64,000 nt of DNA. Origin: Rudaea sp. 3F27F6 (GTDB lineage: Bacteria > Pseudomonadota > Gammaproteobacteria > Xanthomonadales > Rhodanobacteraceae). The stretch lies in NCBI RefSeq assembly GCF_005503555.1, contig NZ_SCNG01000004.1:434001-498000 (forward strand), in the 5' to 3' direction. A program made the position numbers and the translations under genes. Shown in pieces: positions 1-8,178 of the stretch. The stretch's first letter is position 1. Each line of letters begins with the position of its first letter. Below the pieces are notes generated by a model. It ran no database searches, was not told the origin of the DNA, and was given only the letters and a program-made list of their open reading frames with translations.

Positions 1-1
1 C

Positions 2-1270
2 TTGAAGATTCCGGTCGTCGCGCGCGGCGCCGGCACCGGCCTATCGGGCGGCGCGATGCCACATGCCGACGGCCTCGTGCTCTCGCTTGCGAAACTCAAC
101 CGCATTCTCGAACTCGATCCGGTCGCCTGTACTGCGCGCGTCGAACCCGGCGTGCGCAATCTCGCCGTGTCCGAGGCAGCGGCGCCGCACGGCCTCTACT
201 ACGCGCCCGATCCGTCTTCGCAGATCGCCTGCTCGATCGGCGGCAACGTCGCCGAAAATTCGGGCGGCGTGCACTGCCTGAAGTACGGCCTGACTGTGCA
301 CAACGTACTCGGCCTGCGCGGCTACACCATCGACGGCGAAGCCGTCACGCTCGGCGGTGCGGCGCTCGATGCGCCCGGCCTCGATCTGCTCGCGCTCGCG
401 ATCGGTTCGGAAGGATTGCTGCTCGTCGTTACCGAAGTGACGCTCAAGCTGATCCCGAAACCGAAGATCGCCCAAGTCGTGATGGCCTCGTTCGACGACG
501 TGGTCAAGGCCGGCGACGCGGTCGCCGCGATCGTCGCCGCGGGCATCATTCCGGCCGGGCTGGAAATGATGGACCGCAAAGCCACAGCCGCAGTCGAGCC
601 GTTCGTGCGCGCCGGCTACGACTTGAATGCCGAGGCGATCCTGCTCGCCGAATCGGACGGCACACTCGAGGAAGTCGCCGACGAAATCGCCGAGATCGAG
701 CGCGTGCTGCGCGCCGCGGGCTCGACCCAGTGCATCGTCTCGCAGTCCGAGGCCGAGCGGCTGAAATTCTGGTCCGGGCGCAAGAACGCGTTTCCGGCCG
801 CGGGCCGCATCTCGCCCGACTACTACTGCATGGACGGCACGATTCCGCGCAAGCATCTCGGCCGCATGCTGCGCGCGATCGAGGAGATGGAGAAAAAATA
901 TACTTTGCGCTGCATGAACGTGTTCCACGCCGGCGACGGCAATCTGCATCCGCTGATCCTGTTCGACGCACACGAACCCGGCGAGTGGGAGCGCGCTGAC
1001 CGCTTCGGCGCCGACATCCTCGAACTCTGCGTCGCGCTCGGTGGCACCATCACCGGCGAACACGGCGTCGGCGTCGAGAAGCTCGGCTCGATGTGCGTGC
1101 AGTTCGCGCCGGCCGAGCGCGAGGCGTTCTTCGCGATCAAGCGCGCGTTCGATGCCGACGGCCTGCTCAATCCGGGCAAGGCGATCCCGACGCTCGCACG
1201 CTGCGCCGAGTACGGCCGCATGCACGTGCACGCAGGCGCGCTGCCGTTCGCCGACCTGCCGAGGTTCTGA
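2..1270 (+). CDS. glcD: Glycolate oxidase subunit GlcD (FAD-linked), 5' end cut by window edge
   Basis: FAD-dependent catalytic subunit of glycolate oxidase, oxidising glycolate (or a related 2-hydroxyacid) to glyoxylate together with GlcE and GlcF. The visible 422 residues contain the PCMH-type FAD-binding signature ARGAGTGLSGGA near the start, GGNVAENSGG, and the C-terminal FAD-linked oxidase motifs FHAGDGNLHP and GEHGVGVEK. Family members are about 490-500 residues, so roughly 70 N-terminal residues lie upstream of base 1 and the TTG at base 2 is not the true start. It is the first gene of a tight same-strand run (DUF1801, glcE, glcF). Presence of glcE and glcF directly behind it separates it from stand-alone D-lactate dehydrogenases. 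Confidence 0.93.
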   Translation: MKIPVVARGAGTGLSGGAMPHADGLVLSLAKLNRILELDPVACTARVEPGVRNLAVSEAAAPHGLYYAPDPSSQIACSIGGNVAENSGGVHCLKYGLTVHNVLGLRGYTIDGEAVTLGGAALDAPGLDLLALAIGSEGLLLVVTEVTLKLIPKPKIAQVVMASFDDVVKAGDAVAAIVAAGIIPAGLEMMDRKATAAVEPFVRAGYDLNAEAILLAESDGTLEEVADEIAEIERVLRAAGSTQCIVSQSEAERLKFWSGRKNAFPAAGRISPDYYCMDGTIPRKHLGRMLRAIEEMEKKYTLRCMNVFHAGDGNLHPLILFDAHEPGEWERADRFGADILELCVALGGTITGEHGVGVEKLGSMCVQFAPAEREAFFAIKRAFDADGLLNPGKAIPTLARCAEYGRMHVHAGALPFADLPRF

Positions 1271-1279
1271 GCCGCGACC

Positions 1280-1699
1280 ATGCCGAGAGCGTTCGACCAG
1301 CCCGCCGTCGCCGCCAAGTTCGCCGCCTATCCGCGGGCGATGCGCGACAAGCTGCTCGCCTTGCGCGAACTCGTGTTCGAGGTCGCGGCGAACACGGACG
1401 GCGTCGGTCCGCTCGAAGAGACGCTCAAGTGGGGCGAGCCCGCTTATGTGACCGCGCAGTCGAAGAGCGGCAGCACCGTGCGCATGGATTGGAAGCCGGC
1501 GCAGCCGCGGCATTACGCGATGTACTTCCACTGCCAGACCCGCCTCATCGATAGCTTCCGCACTTTGTTCCCGCACACGTTCGCGTTCGCCGGCGAGCGC
1601 GCGATCGTCTTCGCCGAGGACGACGTCCTGCCGGCCGAAGAGTTGCGCTGCTGTATCGCGATGGCGCTGACCTACCACCTGCGCGCGGCGAAGCGATGA
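1280..1699 (+). CDS. DUF1801 domain protein
   Basis: A 139-residue soluble protein matching the DUF1801 (YdhG-like) fold by its pattern: N-terminal LRELVFEVAA helix, the central ETLKWGEPAY motif typical of the family, then a strand pair ending MYFHCQTRLIDSFR. No enzymatic function is established for the family. It lies 9 bases after glcD and its TGA stop overlaps the ATG of glcE (ATGA at 1696-1699), so it is translationally coupled into the glycolate oxidase operon. Its position between the two FAD subunits is unusual. A role in the complex is only a guess; it may simply be a passenger. Confidence 0.85.
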   Translation: MPRAFDQPAVAAKFAAYPRAMRDKLLALRELVFEVAANTDGVGPLEETLKWGEPAYVTAQSKSGSTVRMDWKPAQPRHYAMYFHCQTRLIDSFRTLFPHTFAFAGERAIVFAEDDVLPAEELRCCIAMALTYHLRAAKR

Positions 1700-2760
1700 T
1701 GGAGGCCGCCCTTGCCGACCTGCGCGACCGCATCGTCGCCGCGAACGCCGCGAAGACGCCGCTGCGCCTGCGCGGCGGCGGCAGCAAGGATTTCCATGCC
1801 GAAGCGCTGATCGGCGACGAACTCGACACGTGCGCCCACCGCGGCATCGTCGACTACGAGCCTTCGGAACTCGTCGTCACCGCGCGCTGCGGCACGCCGC
1901 TCGCCGAGATCGAAGACACGCTTGCGCAACACGGCCAGTTTCTGCCGTTCGAGCCGCCGGCGTTCGGCGAGGCGACGACGATCGGCGGCGCGGTCGCCGC
2001 CGGCTTGTCCGGCCCGCGCCGCGCGAGCGCAGGCGCGGCGCGCGACTTCGTTCTCGGCGCACATCTGGTCGATGCCAACGGCGAGCTCAAGCGCTTCGGC
2101 GGACAAGTGATGAAGAACGTCGCCGGCTTCGATGCCTCGCGTCTGCTCTGCGGCTCGCTTGGTGTGCTCGGCCTGATCGCGCAGGTCTCGCTCAAGGTGC
2201 TGCCGCGGCCGTACGACGAGATCACCTTGCGCTTCGACTGCGACGTGAAGGCCGCGCTCGCGCTGTTCCACCGCTGGCGCGCGCAGCCGCTGCCGGTGTC
2301 GGCGACTTCGTGGCACGACGGCGTCGCGGCCGTGCGCTTGTCGGGATCGCCGAGTGCGTTGCGCGCCGCGCGTGCCGTGCTCGGCGGCAGTGTGCTCGAC
2401 ACGACGCAAGCGCCGACCTGGTGGCTCGGCCTGCGCAACCAGACCCATGATTTTTTCCGCCGCGGCGACAAGCCCCTGTGGCGCCTGTCGATACCGGCGA
2501 CCGCGCCGATCGGCGCATTTGCCGACGGCTTAATCGAATGGTCCGGCGCCCTGCGCTGGCTGCACAGCGCGGCGCCGGCCGGCGAGATCCGTGCAATCGC
2601 GGAAAAGCTCGGCGGCACGGCGATGTTGTGGCGCGGAGCCTGCGCGACGACGCGATTCCATCCGCTCGCGCCGGCCAATCTCGAACTGCATCGCCGGCTG
2701 AAGCGCGAGTTCGATCCGAACGGCATCTTCAACCGCGGCCGCCTGCATCCGGAGCTCTGA
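1696..2760 (+). CDS. glcE: Glycolate oxidase FAD-binding subunit GlcE
   Basis: The second, shorter FAD-binding subunit of the glycolate oxidase complex, 354 residues as expected for GlcE. It has the PCMH-type FAD-binding half (PSELVVTARCGTPLAEIE, then EATTIGGAVAAGLSGPRR) and the short C-terminal half ending in LKREFDPNGIFNRGRL, the usual terminal motif of the family. The start overlaps the preceding stop; an ATG three bases later (1699) is an equally good start. glcF begins two bases after its stop, so the three subunits are co-translated. Confidence 0.93.
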   Translation: MMEAALADLRDRIVAANAAKTPLRLRGGGSKDFHAEALIGDELDTCAHRGIVDYEPSELVVTARCGTPLAEIEDTLAQHGQFLPFEPPAFGEATTIGGAVAAGLSGPRRASAGAARDFVLGAHLVDANGELKRFGGQVMKNVAGFDASRLLCGSLGVLGLIAQVSLKVLPRPYDEITLRFDCDVKAALALFHRWRAQPLPVSATSWHDGVAAVRLSGSPSALRAARAVLGGSVLDTTQAPTWWLGLRNQTHDFFRRGDKPLWRLSIPATAPIGAFADGLIEWSGALRWLHSAAPAGEIRAIAEKLGGTAMLWRGACATTRFHPLAPANLELHRRLKREFDPNGIFNRGRLHPEL

Positions 2761-2762
2761 AC

Positions 2763-4019
2763 TTGGAAGCGCATCTCGCCGACGCGATCAAAGACACCGC
2801 CGACGGCCGCGACGCCGAAGCGATCCTGCGTACCTGCGTGCATTGCGGTTTCTGCAATGCGACCTGCCCGACCTATCAACTCACCGGCGACGAACTCGAC
2901 GGCCCGCGCGGCCGCATCTACCAGATCAAGCGTGTGCTCGAAGGTGAAGCGCCGAGCACCGCGACGCAACTGCATCTCGACCGCTGCCTGACCTGTCGCA
3001 ACTGCGAAACGACCTGTCCTTCCGGCGTGAAGTACGGGCGCCTGCTCGACATCGGCCGCGCCGCGATCGCCGAGCGCGTACCGCGCAGCACGACGCAGAA
3101 CCTGCAGCGCGGTTTCCTGCGCTACGCGCTGACGCGGCGCTGGCTGTTCGCACCCGCGGTGCGCATCGGCCGCGCCTTGCGCGGCGTGCTGCCGCCCAGC
3201 CTACGCGGCAAACTCGCGCCAGCGCGTGACGCGGGCCGCTGGCCTCGCGCTTCACACGCGAACGATGCGGCACCGAAGCGCGTCCTGCTGCTGCGCGGCT
3301 GCGTGCAGCCTGCGCTGATGCCGAGCATCGACGCCGCCACCGCGCGCGTGCTCGATGCTTGCGGCTACGCCGCGATCGTCGCGCCCGACTCGGGCTGCTG
3401 CGGCGCCCTCGATTTTCATCTCGACGCACAAGCCGCGGCCGCGGCGCGCGCGCGGCGCAATATCGACGCGTGGCTCGCGCAGCTCGACGCCGGTGCCGAG
3501 GCGATCGTCATCAACGCCTCGGGCTGCAGCGCGATGGTCAAAGACTATGCGCATCTGCTGCGCGACGACCCGCTCTATCGCGATAAGGCGCAGCGCGTCG
3601 TCGCTGCGACGCGTGATCTCGCCGAATTCCTGCCGAAACCGCTGCAGGCCTTGGCCGCGCAGCCGCGTGCGCCGCTGCCGGAAACCCTGCACCGCGTCGC
3701 CTTCCATCCGCCGTGCACCTTGCAGCACGCGCAGAAAATCACCGGTGCGGTCGAAGGCATATTGAGCGCGTTCGGCGCCGAGCTCGCGCCGTTCGCCGAA
3801 GCGCATCTGTGCTGCGGCTCGGCAGGCACGTATTCGATCCTGCAGCCGGAATTCTCGCAGCGCCTGCGCGAGCGCAAGCTCGAAAATCTGCAGCGTGCAA
3901 ACCCTGCGATGATCCTCTCCGCCAACGTCGGCTGCCTCGGCCAGCTCGAACCGGCCGCGCAGGTGCCGGTGCGCCACTGGATCGAGTGGATCGACACCGT
4001 GCTCCAACTCGGCCGCTGA
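2763..4019 (+). CDS. glcF: Glycolate oxidase iron-sulfur subunit GlcF
   Basis: Electron-transfer subunit of glycolate oxidase. From the TTG at 2763 the protein is 418 residues, close to the usual ~407. Two 4Fe-4S motifs are visible, at about C25/C28/C31/C35 (CVHCGFCNATCP) and C75/C78/C81/C85 (CLTCRNCETTCP). They are followed by two CCG domains carrying DSGCCGA and HLCCGSAG. The open frame extends upstream through glcE, but that part is antisense-quality sequence. The TTG two bases after the glcE stop is chosen because the protein then starts just before the first Fe-S motif, as in homologues. A TTG start is the main uncertainty. Confidence 0.93.
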   Translation: MEAHLADAIKDTADGRDAEAILRTCVHCGFCNATCPTYQLTGDELDGPRGRIYQIKRVLEGEAPSTATQLHLDRCLTCRNCETTCPSGVKYGRLLDIGRAAIAERVPRSTTQNLQRGFLRYALTRRWLFAPAVRIGRALRGVLPPSLRGKLAPARDAGRWPRASHANDAAPKRVLLLRGCVQPALMPSIDAATARVLDACGYAAIVAPDSGCCGALDFHLDAQAAAAARARRNIDAWLAQLDAGAEAIVINASGCSAMVKDYAHLLRDDPLYRDKAQRVVAATRDLAEFLPKPLQALAAQPRAPLPETLHRVAFHPPCTLQHAQKITGAVEGILSAFGAELAPFAEAHLCCGSAGTYSILQPEFSQRLRERKLENLQRANPAMILSANVGCLGQLEPAAQVPVRHWIEWIDTVLQLGR

Positions 4020-4022
4020 CCG

Positions 4023-4028
4023 TACAAT
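4023..4028 (+). promoter_or_regulatory. Candidate -10 hexamer TACAAT
   Basis: TACAAT differs from the sigma-70 -10 consensus at one position and sits directly after the glcF stop. The sequence 17 bases upstream (TGCTCC) is a poor -35. A start about 6-7 bases downstream would fall at base 4035, exactly on a GTG that opens a 49-codon frame. This is the best candidate promoter for the oxidoreductase at 4181. Confidence 0.4.
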
Positions 4029-4034
4029 CCGCGC

Positions 4035-4184
4035 GTGCTCACCGACAACGAACCGCTCCAGTTTCACACGCAAGACTGTCCGCTCGATGCGGAACGGCGC
4101 GACATGCTTACGCTGACTCGCGATGCGGGTGCCCGTCGCGCGCATCATCAGACATTCACTCGCAAAGAGTTTGGGGACCGATGA
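4035..4184 (+). CDS. Possible leaderless small ORF coupled to the downstream oxidoreductase
   Basis: A 49-codon frame opens with GTG at 4035 and ends with TGA at 4182-4184, overlapping the ATG of the next gene (ATGA). I recognise no homologue. Its composition is polar, with many His and Arg towards the C-terminus (RRAHHQTFTRK). G/C at third positions is visibly lower (about 31 of 49 codons) than in flanking genes, which argues against an established coding gene. The possible leaderless start at the predicted transcription start and the overlapping stop are the arguments for it. It may equally be the 5' untranslated leader of the oxidoreductase gene. Confidence 0.25.
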   Translation: MLTDNEPLQFHTQDCPLDAERRDMLTLTRDAGARRAHHQTFTRKEFGDR

Positions 4185-5176
4185 AGTTCGATACCGTGCG
4201 CTGGGGCATTGTCGGCTGCGGCAACGTCACCGAAGTGAAGAGCGGGCCGGGATTACAGAAGGCGCCGCATTCGCAACTCGTCGCAGTGATGCGCCGCGAC
4301 GCCGACAAGGCGCGCGACTACGCGCGCCGTCACGGCGTGCCGCGCTGGTACAACGACGCGCCGAAGCTCATCGGCGACGCCGAAGTCGATGCGGTCTACG
4401 TCGCTACGCCACCGTCGACGCACAAGCACTACGCTTTGATGTGCATCACCGCGGGCAAGCCGGTCTATGTGGAAAAACCGTTTGCCCTCGACGCCGGCGA
4501 GTGCGAGGAAATCGCCGCCGCAGGCCGCGCCGCGAACGTGCCGGTCTTCGTCGCCTACTATCGCCGCGCACTGCCGCGTTTCCGCAAAGTGCACGACCTA
4601 CTCTTCAGCGAACGCGCGATCGGTGCGCCGCGCATAGTCAACGTGGTGCTGCACGAGACGCATCATCCGCGCTACCACGATCCGGCCAACCTGCCCTGGC
4701 ACGTGCGCGCAGAGATTTCCGGCGGCGGCATCTTCGTCGACATCGGCTGCCACACGCTCGACCTGCTCGACTTCTTGTTCGGCCCGCTGCGCAAGGTGCA
4801 GGGCATCGCGAGCAACCAGCTCAAGGCTTATCCGCCCGAGGACACCGTGGCGATGTCGTTCGCCTTCGACGGCGGCATGCTCGGCACCGGCCTGTGGCAT
4901 TTCGGCGCCTTCCAGCGCGAGGACCGCGTCGAAGTGATCGGCGAGCGCGGGCGCATCAGTTTTGCCACATTCGGCGACGCGCCGATCCGCGTCGAGAACA
5001 CCGCCGGCGTGCACGAGTACCGCATCGAGAATCCTCTGCACATCCAGCAGCCGTTGATCGAAACCGTCGTGCGCGAACTGCGCGGCGAAGCAGCCGCGTG
5101 TCCGTCGACCGCGCTCAGCGCGACGCGCACGAATGCGGTGATGGACGCGGTGCTGCGCGACTACTACGGCAGATAG
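4181..5176 (+). CDS. Gfo/Idh/MocA family NAD(P)-dependent oxidoreductase
   Basis: A 331-residue sugar or cyclitol dehydrogenase-like protein. The N-terminal Rossmann fold has GIVGCGNVTE at about residue 9, followed by YVATPPSTHKHYAL and the family signature EKPFALDAGECEE, whose Lys is the catalytic/cofactor lysine. The C-terminal half is the GFO_IDH_MocA alpha/beta domain, including GGGIFVDIGCHTLDLLDFL. The ATG at 4181 follows the weak ribosome site TTGGGGACCG; a longer in-frame extension upstream is not protein-like. The substrate cannot be read from the sequence. It stands alone between glcF and an envelope protein gene. Confidence 0.9.
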   Translation: MKFDTVRWGIVGCGNVTEVKSGPGLQKAPHSQLVAVMRRDADKARDYARRHGVPRWYNDAPKLIGDAEVDAVYVATPPSTHKHYALMCITAGKPVYVEKPFALDAGECEEIAAAGRAANVPVFVAYYRRALPRFRKVHDLLFSERAIGAPRIVNVVLHETHHPRYHDPANLPWHVRAEISGGGIFVDIGCHTLDLLDFLFGPLRKVQGIASNQLKAYPPEDTVAMSFAFDGGMLGTGLWHFGAFQREDRVEVIGERGRISFATFGDAPIRVENTAGVHEYRIENPLHIQQPLIETVVRELRGEAAACPSTALSATRTNAVMDAVLRDYYGR

Positions 5177-5297
5177 CCGACGTGTTGCGGCCGACCTGGC
5201 TTATGTCGCCGCGATAACAAAAAATTCAAAATTGCGCCGTGGCGAACTGGCAGACTGACGCAAGCAATTGCGTCGGTTGCCGGTCTGCTGCCAAGCC

Positions 5298-6143
5298 ATG
5301 CGTCTCTCGAACGTCGCTGCCTGCTTTTTCCTCGCCTGCTTCGGGCTGGGCGGCCTCGCGTTTGCCGCGCCGGTGAGCGCCGACCATATCGAAGTCGAAC
5401 TCGTCAGCGAAAACTCGGCACTCGTGCCCGGACACAACGCGTGGCTCGGCCTGCGTCTCAAGCACGAGCCCGGCTGGCACACTTACTGGATCAATCCGGG
5501 CGATTCGGGCCTGCCGACCAAGCTGAGCTGGACCCTGCCCACCGGCTTCAAGGCCGACCCGATCGCGTGGCCGACGCCGAAGCGTTTCCAGCTCGGTGAG
5601 CTATACAACTTCGGCTACGAACTCGACGCGCTGCTGCCGGTATCGATCTCGGTGCCAGCGGAAGCGGCGATCGGCTCGACCGTGCAGCTCGGCGTCGAAG
5701 CGAAATGGCTGGTCTGTCACGAGGAATGCGTGCCGGGCAAGGCGAATCTGCGCATTGATCTTCCGCTCGCCGCGAAGGCCACGCCGGACCCGGCATTCGC
5801 CGCAGCATTCGCGGCTGCGCATGCCGCGCAGCCGGCGAAGTCGGCGTCGAAAGCCCAGGCCCGACTGATCGGCGACCGCGTTGAAGTCGCACTCGACGCA
5901 ACGGATCTGCGCCGGCCACCGACCGACGCCTTCGCCGCGCAGACCAAGGTCGTCGCCAATGCTCCGCCGACCATCGCCGAGCGCGGCGGCAAGTCGGTGC
6001 TGACGTTCGCCAAAAGCGACTACTTCACCGCCGCGCCCGAGCATTTTGAGTTGCTGCTACTCGACGGCTCGGCAAAAGCCGTGCTGATCGACGCGCCGTT
6101 CGCGCCGGCACCGCCGTCTTCTTCCTCCTCCTCCACTCCCTGA
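5298..6143 (+). CDS. Exported protein with only a DsbD N-terminal (alpha) domain
   Basis: A 281-residue secreted or periplasmic protein: signal peptide over residues 1-28 (hydrophobic stretch FFLACFGLGGLAFA), then the immunoglobulin-like N-terminal domain of DsbD/ScsB proteins. The HEPGWHTYWINPGDSGLPT stretch is characteristic, and the candidate redox cysteines are C140 and C144 (VCHEECVPG). Normal DsbD continues into eight membrane helices and a thioredoxin domain. Here the frame ends in a low-complexity Pro/Ser tail (PAPPSSSSSSTP) and those parts are missing. The ATG at 5298 is preferred over an upstream in-frame codon because it begins the signal peptide. The exported redoxin at 6154 starts 10 bases after its stop. 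Confidence 0.85.
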   Translation: MRLSNVAACFFLACFGLGGLAFAAPVSADHIEVELVSENSALVPGHNAWLGLRLKHEPGWHTYWINPGDSGLPTKLSWTLPTGFKADPIAWPTPKRFQLGELYNFGYELDALLPVSISVPAEAAIGSTVQLGVEAKWLVCHEECVPGKANLRIDLPLAAKATPDPAFAAAFAAAHAAQPAKSASKAQARLIGDRVEVALDATDLRRPPTDAFAAQTKVVANAPPTIAERGGKSVLTFAKSDYFTAAPEHFELLLLDGSAKAVLIDAPFAPAPPSSSSSSTP

Positions 6144-6153
6144 GGTGTTCGTC

Positions 6154-6768
6154 ATGTCGCTACGTACGCTCGCTCTCACTACCGCACTCACCCTTGCCGC
6201 ACCTTTCTCTGCCGCATTCGCCGCCGCAACGGTCGGCGCCGCCGCGCCCGACTTCTCGCTGACCGACGCAAACGGCAAAACGCAGACCTTGTCGCAGTAC
6301 AAGGGCAAGACCGTCGTGCTCGAATGGAACAATCCCGGCTGCCCGTTCGTGCAGAAACATTATTCGAGCGGCAATATCCCGAAGCAGCAGGCCGACGCGA
6401 CCAAGGACGGCGTGATCTGGCTGACGATCAATTCTGGCGCGGGCGGCAAACAGGGTCATCTCGACGCGGCCGGCGCGAAGGCGTTCATCGTCCAGTATCA
6501 GGCGAGCCCGACCGCCTACCTCTTCGACGGCGACGGCAAGGTCGGTCATCTCTATGGCGCGAAGACCACGCCACATATGTACGTGATCGACGCTGGCGGT
6601 ACGCTGCGCTACGTGGGCGGCATCGATTCGATCGCCAGCGCCGACAAGGAAGACCTCGCCAAGGCGACGCAGTACGTTCCGCTCGTGCTCGCCGAGCTGA
6701 AAGACGGCAAGCCGGTTTCTGTGGCGACGTCCGAGCCGTACGGCTGCTCGGTCAAATACGGATCGTGA
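6154..6768 (+). CDS. Exported redoxin / thioredoxin-like protein
   Basis: A 204-residue periplasmic protein with signal peptide (residues 1-24) and an AhpC-TSA/redoxin fold: APDFSLTDANGK, then the active-site segment NNPGCPFVQKHY with a single Cys at about residue 63. The second Cys lies near the C-terminus in EPYGCSVKYGS, a tail shared by this redoxin subgroup. The single CPFV rather than CxxC suggests peroxiredoxin-like or atypical thiol chemistry, not a classical thioredoxin. The ATG at 6154 has TGAGG just upstream. It is probably co-transcribed with the DsbD-domain protein, so a joint role in envelope thiol handling is likely but not shown. Confidence 0.88.
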   Translation: MSLRTLALTTALTLAAPFSAAFAAATVGAAAPDFSLTDANGKTQTLSQYKGKTVVLEWNNPGCPFVQKHYSSGNIPKQQADATKDGVIWLTINSGAGGKQGHLDAAGAKAFIVQYQASPTAYLFDGDGKVGHLYGAKTTPHMYVIDAGGTLRYVGGIDSIASADKEDLAKATQYVPLVLAELKDGKPVSVATSEPYGCSVKYGS

Positions 6769-6954
6769 TTCCGACAATGCAGCCGGCTTGATCGTTGCCG
6801 TGCCGGCCGCAGCTTTAACGCGGGCTCCCGCTCTGACCTCATGTCACCGACGAAGCACAGGCTCGCGCTGCATTCCGTGCGCGCGAGCGGCGTTTGCGCG
6901 AGACGTTGAAGATCGCCGCCACCGCGTTCCGCGACAGACGCGACGATAAGAAAC

Positions 6955-6976
6955 CGGCGTGCGAAAATGCACGCCG
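6955..6976 (+). promoter_or_regulatory. Leader hairpin upstream of oxidoreductase at 7022
   Basis: A perfect 8-base stem CGGCGTGC / GCACGCCG around a 6-base loop lies 45 bases before the ATG at 7022. The rest of the 253-base gap 6769-7021 shows no gene. The hairpin could shape the leader of the downstream mRNA or act as an operator. Confidence 0.35.
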
Positions 6977-7021
6977 CACGAACGTCTCTTTCTTTCGCCC
7001 TCCGCCGCTTCGGTCTTTTCG

Positions 7022-8101
7022 ATGCCTACTTCCTCCACACCTCTGCGCGTCGGTCTGATCGGCTACGGCTATGCCGGCAAAACCTTCCACGCGCCGCTGA
7101 TCGCGGCAACGCCGGGCCTCGCGCTCGCCGCAGTCGCATCGAGCGACGCGGCCAAAGTGCATGCCGACCAGCCGACGGTCGATGTCACCGATGCCCAAGC
7201 TCTCATCACGCGAAGCGATATCGATCTCGTCGTTATCGCTTCGCCGAACGACACGCATGCGCCGCTCGCGCGCGCGGCGCTGGCGGCCGGCAAGCACGTC
7301 GTCGTCGACAAGCCGTTCGCGCTCGACCTCGTCGAAGCGCGCGAACTGATCGCCCTCGCGCGCGAACGCGAACGTCTGCTTTCGGTCTTCCACAACCGCC
7401 GCTGGGACAGCGATTTTCTCGGCGTGAAGCAGGCGATCGCCGACGGCCTGGTCGGCCGCGTCGTGCATTTCGAATCGCATATCGACCGCTTCCGCCCCGA
7501 AGTGCGCCGGCGCTGGCGCGAAGGCGCGGGCCCCGGCGCGGGATTGTGGTTCGATCTTGGCCCACACTTGATCGACCAGGCCTTGCAACTGTTCGGCCTG
7601 CCCGAGCGCGTGCAGGCGAATCTCGCCGAGCAGCGCAGCGGCGCACTCAGCGACGACTGGGCGCACGTCGTGCTCGACTACGCCCGCGGCCTGCGCGTGA
7701 TCCTGCATGCCGGCATGCTCGTCACCGGCGGCAGCGCGCGCTACGTCGTGCACGGCGAGCGCGGCAGCCTGGTCAAGCGCGAAGCGGATCGCCAGGAAGC
7801 GCAACTCAAGGCCGGCATCGTACCGGGCGCGGAAGGTTGGGGCGCCGATCCCGACGCGATACTCTATTACGACGGCAATGCAGCCGCACGCGAAGTGCCG
7901 ACACCGCCGGGCGACCAGCGCCAGTACTACATCGGCATCGAACGCGCCTTGCGCGGACTCGGCCCCAATCCGGTGCCGGCGCACGAGGCGCTCGACGTGA
8001 TGATCGTGCTCGAAGTGGCGCAACGCGCGGCGCGCGAGGGCAGAACCCTCGCGGTGAACACGGAAGACACGACTGCTCACGCGTGGCGGAACCGGCAATA
8101 A
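7022..8101 (+). CDS. Gfo/Idh/MocA family oxidoreductase, YdgJ-like
   Basis: A 359-residue NAD(P)-dependent dehydrogenase resembling the YdgJ/IolW subgroup (scyllo-inositol-type dehydrogenases). Features: VGLIGYGYAGKTFHAPLI at residues 9-26 (the GKTFHAPLI extension is typical of this subgroup), VVIASPNDTHAPLA, the signature DKPFALDLVEA, LLSVFHNRRWDSDFL, and LWFDLGPHLIDQAL. The ATG at 7022 is chosen because it places the Rossmann motif at the N-terminus. Substrate unknown. It is only a distant paralogue of the protein at 4181. The 3' end faces the convergent slipin gene, with a perfect hairpin between them. Confidence 0.9.
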   Translation: MPTSSTPLRVGLIGYGYAGKTFHAPLIAATPGLALAAVASSDAAKVHADQPTVDVTDAQALITRSDIDLVVIASPNDTHAPLARAALAAGKHVVVDKPFALDLVEARELIALARERERLLSVFHNRRWDSDFLGVKQAIADGLVGRVVHFESHIDRFRPEVRRRWREGAGPGAGLWFDLGPHLIDQALQLFGLPERVQANLAEQRSGALSDDWAHVVLDYARGLRVILHAGMLVTGGSARYVVHGERGSLVKREADRQEAQLKAGIVPGAEGWGADPDAILYYDGNAAAREVPTPPGDQRQYYIGIERALRGLGPNPVPAHEALDVMIVLEVAQRAAREGRTLAVNTEDTTAHAWRNRQ

Positions 8102-8130
8102 AAAAGGCCGCCCTTCTGACAGGGCGGCCT
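8101..8130 (-). terminator. Rho-independent terminator of the slipin gene
   Basis: A perfect 10-base stem (AGGCCGCCCT / AGGGCGGCCT) around TCTGAC is preceded on the plus strand by AAAAA, giving a U-tract on the minus strand. It therefore terminates the minus-strand slipin transcript and, as a hairpin, may also slow the convergent plus-strand transcript. Confidence 0.8.
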
Positions 8131-8178
8131 CAACGTACTGCAAGGGCCGAACAGACAGGCTGGTACGGGGCCTGCATA

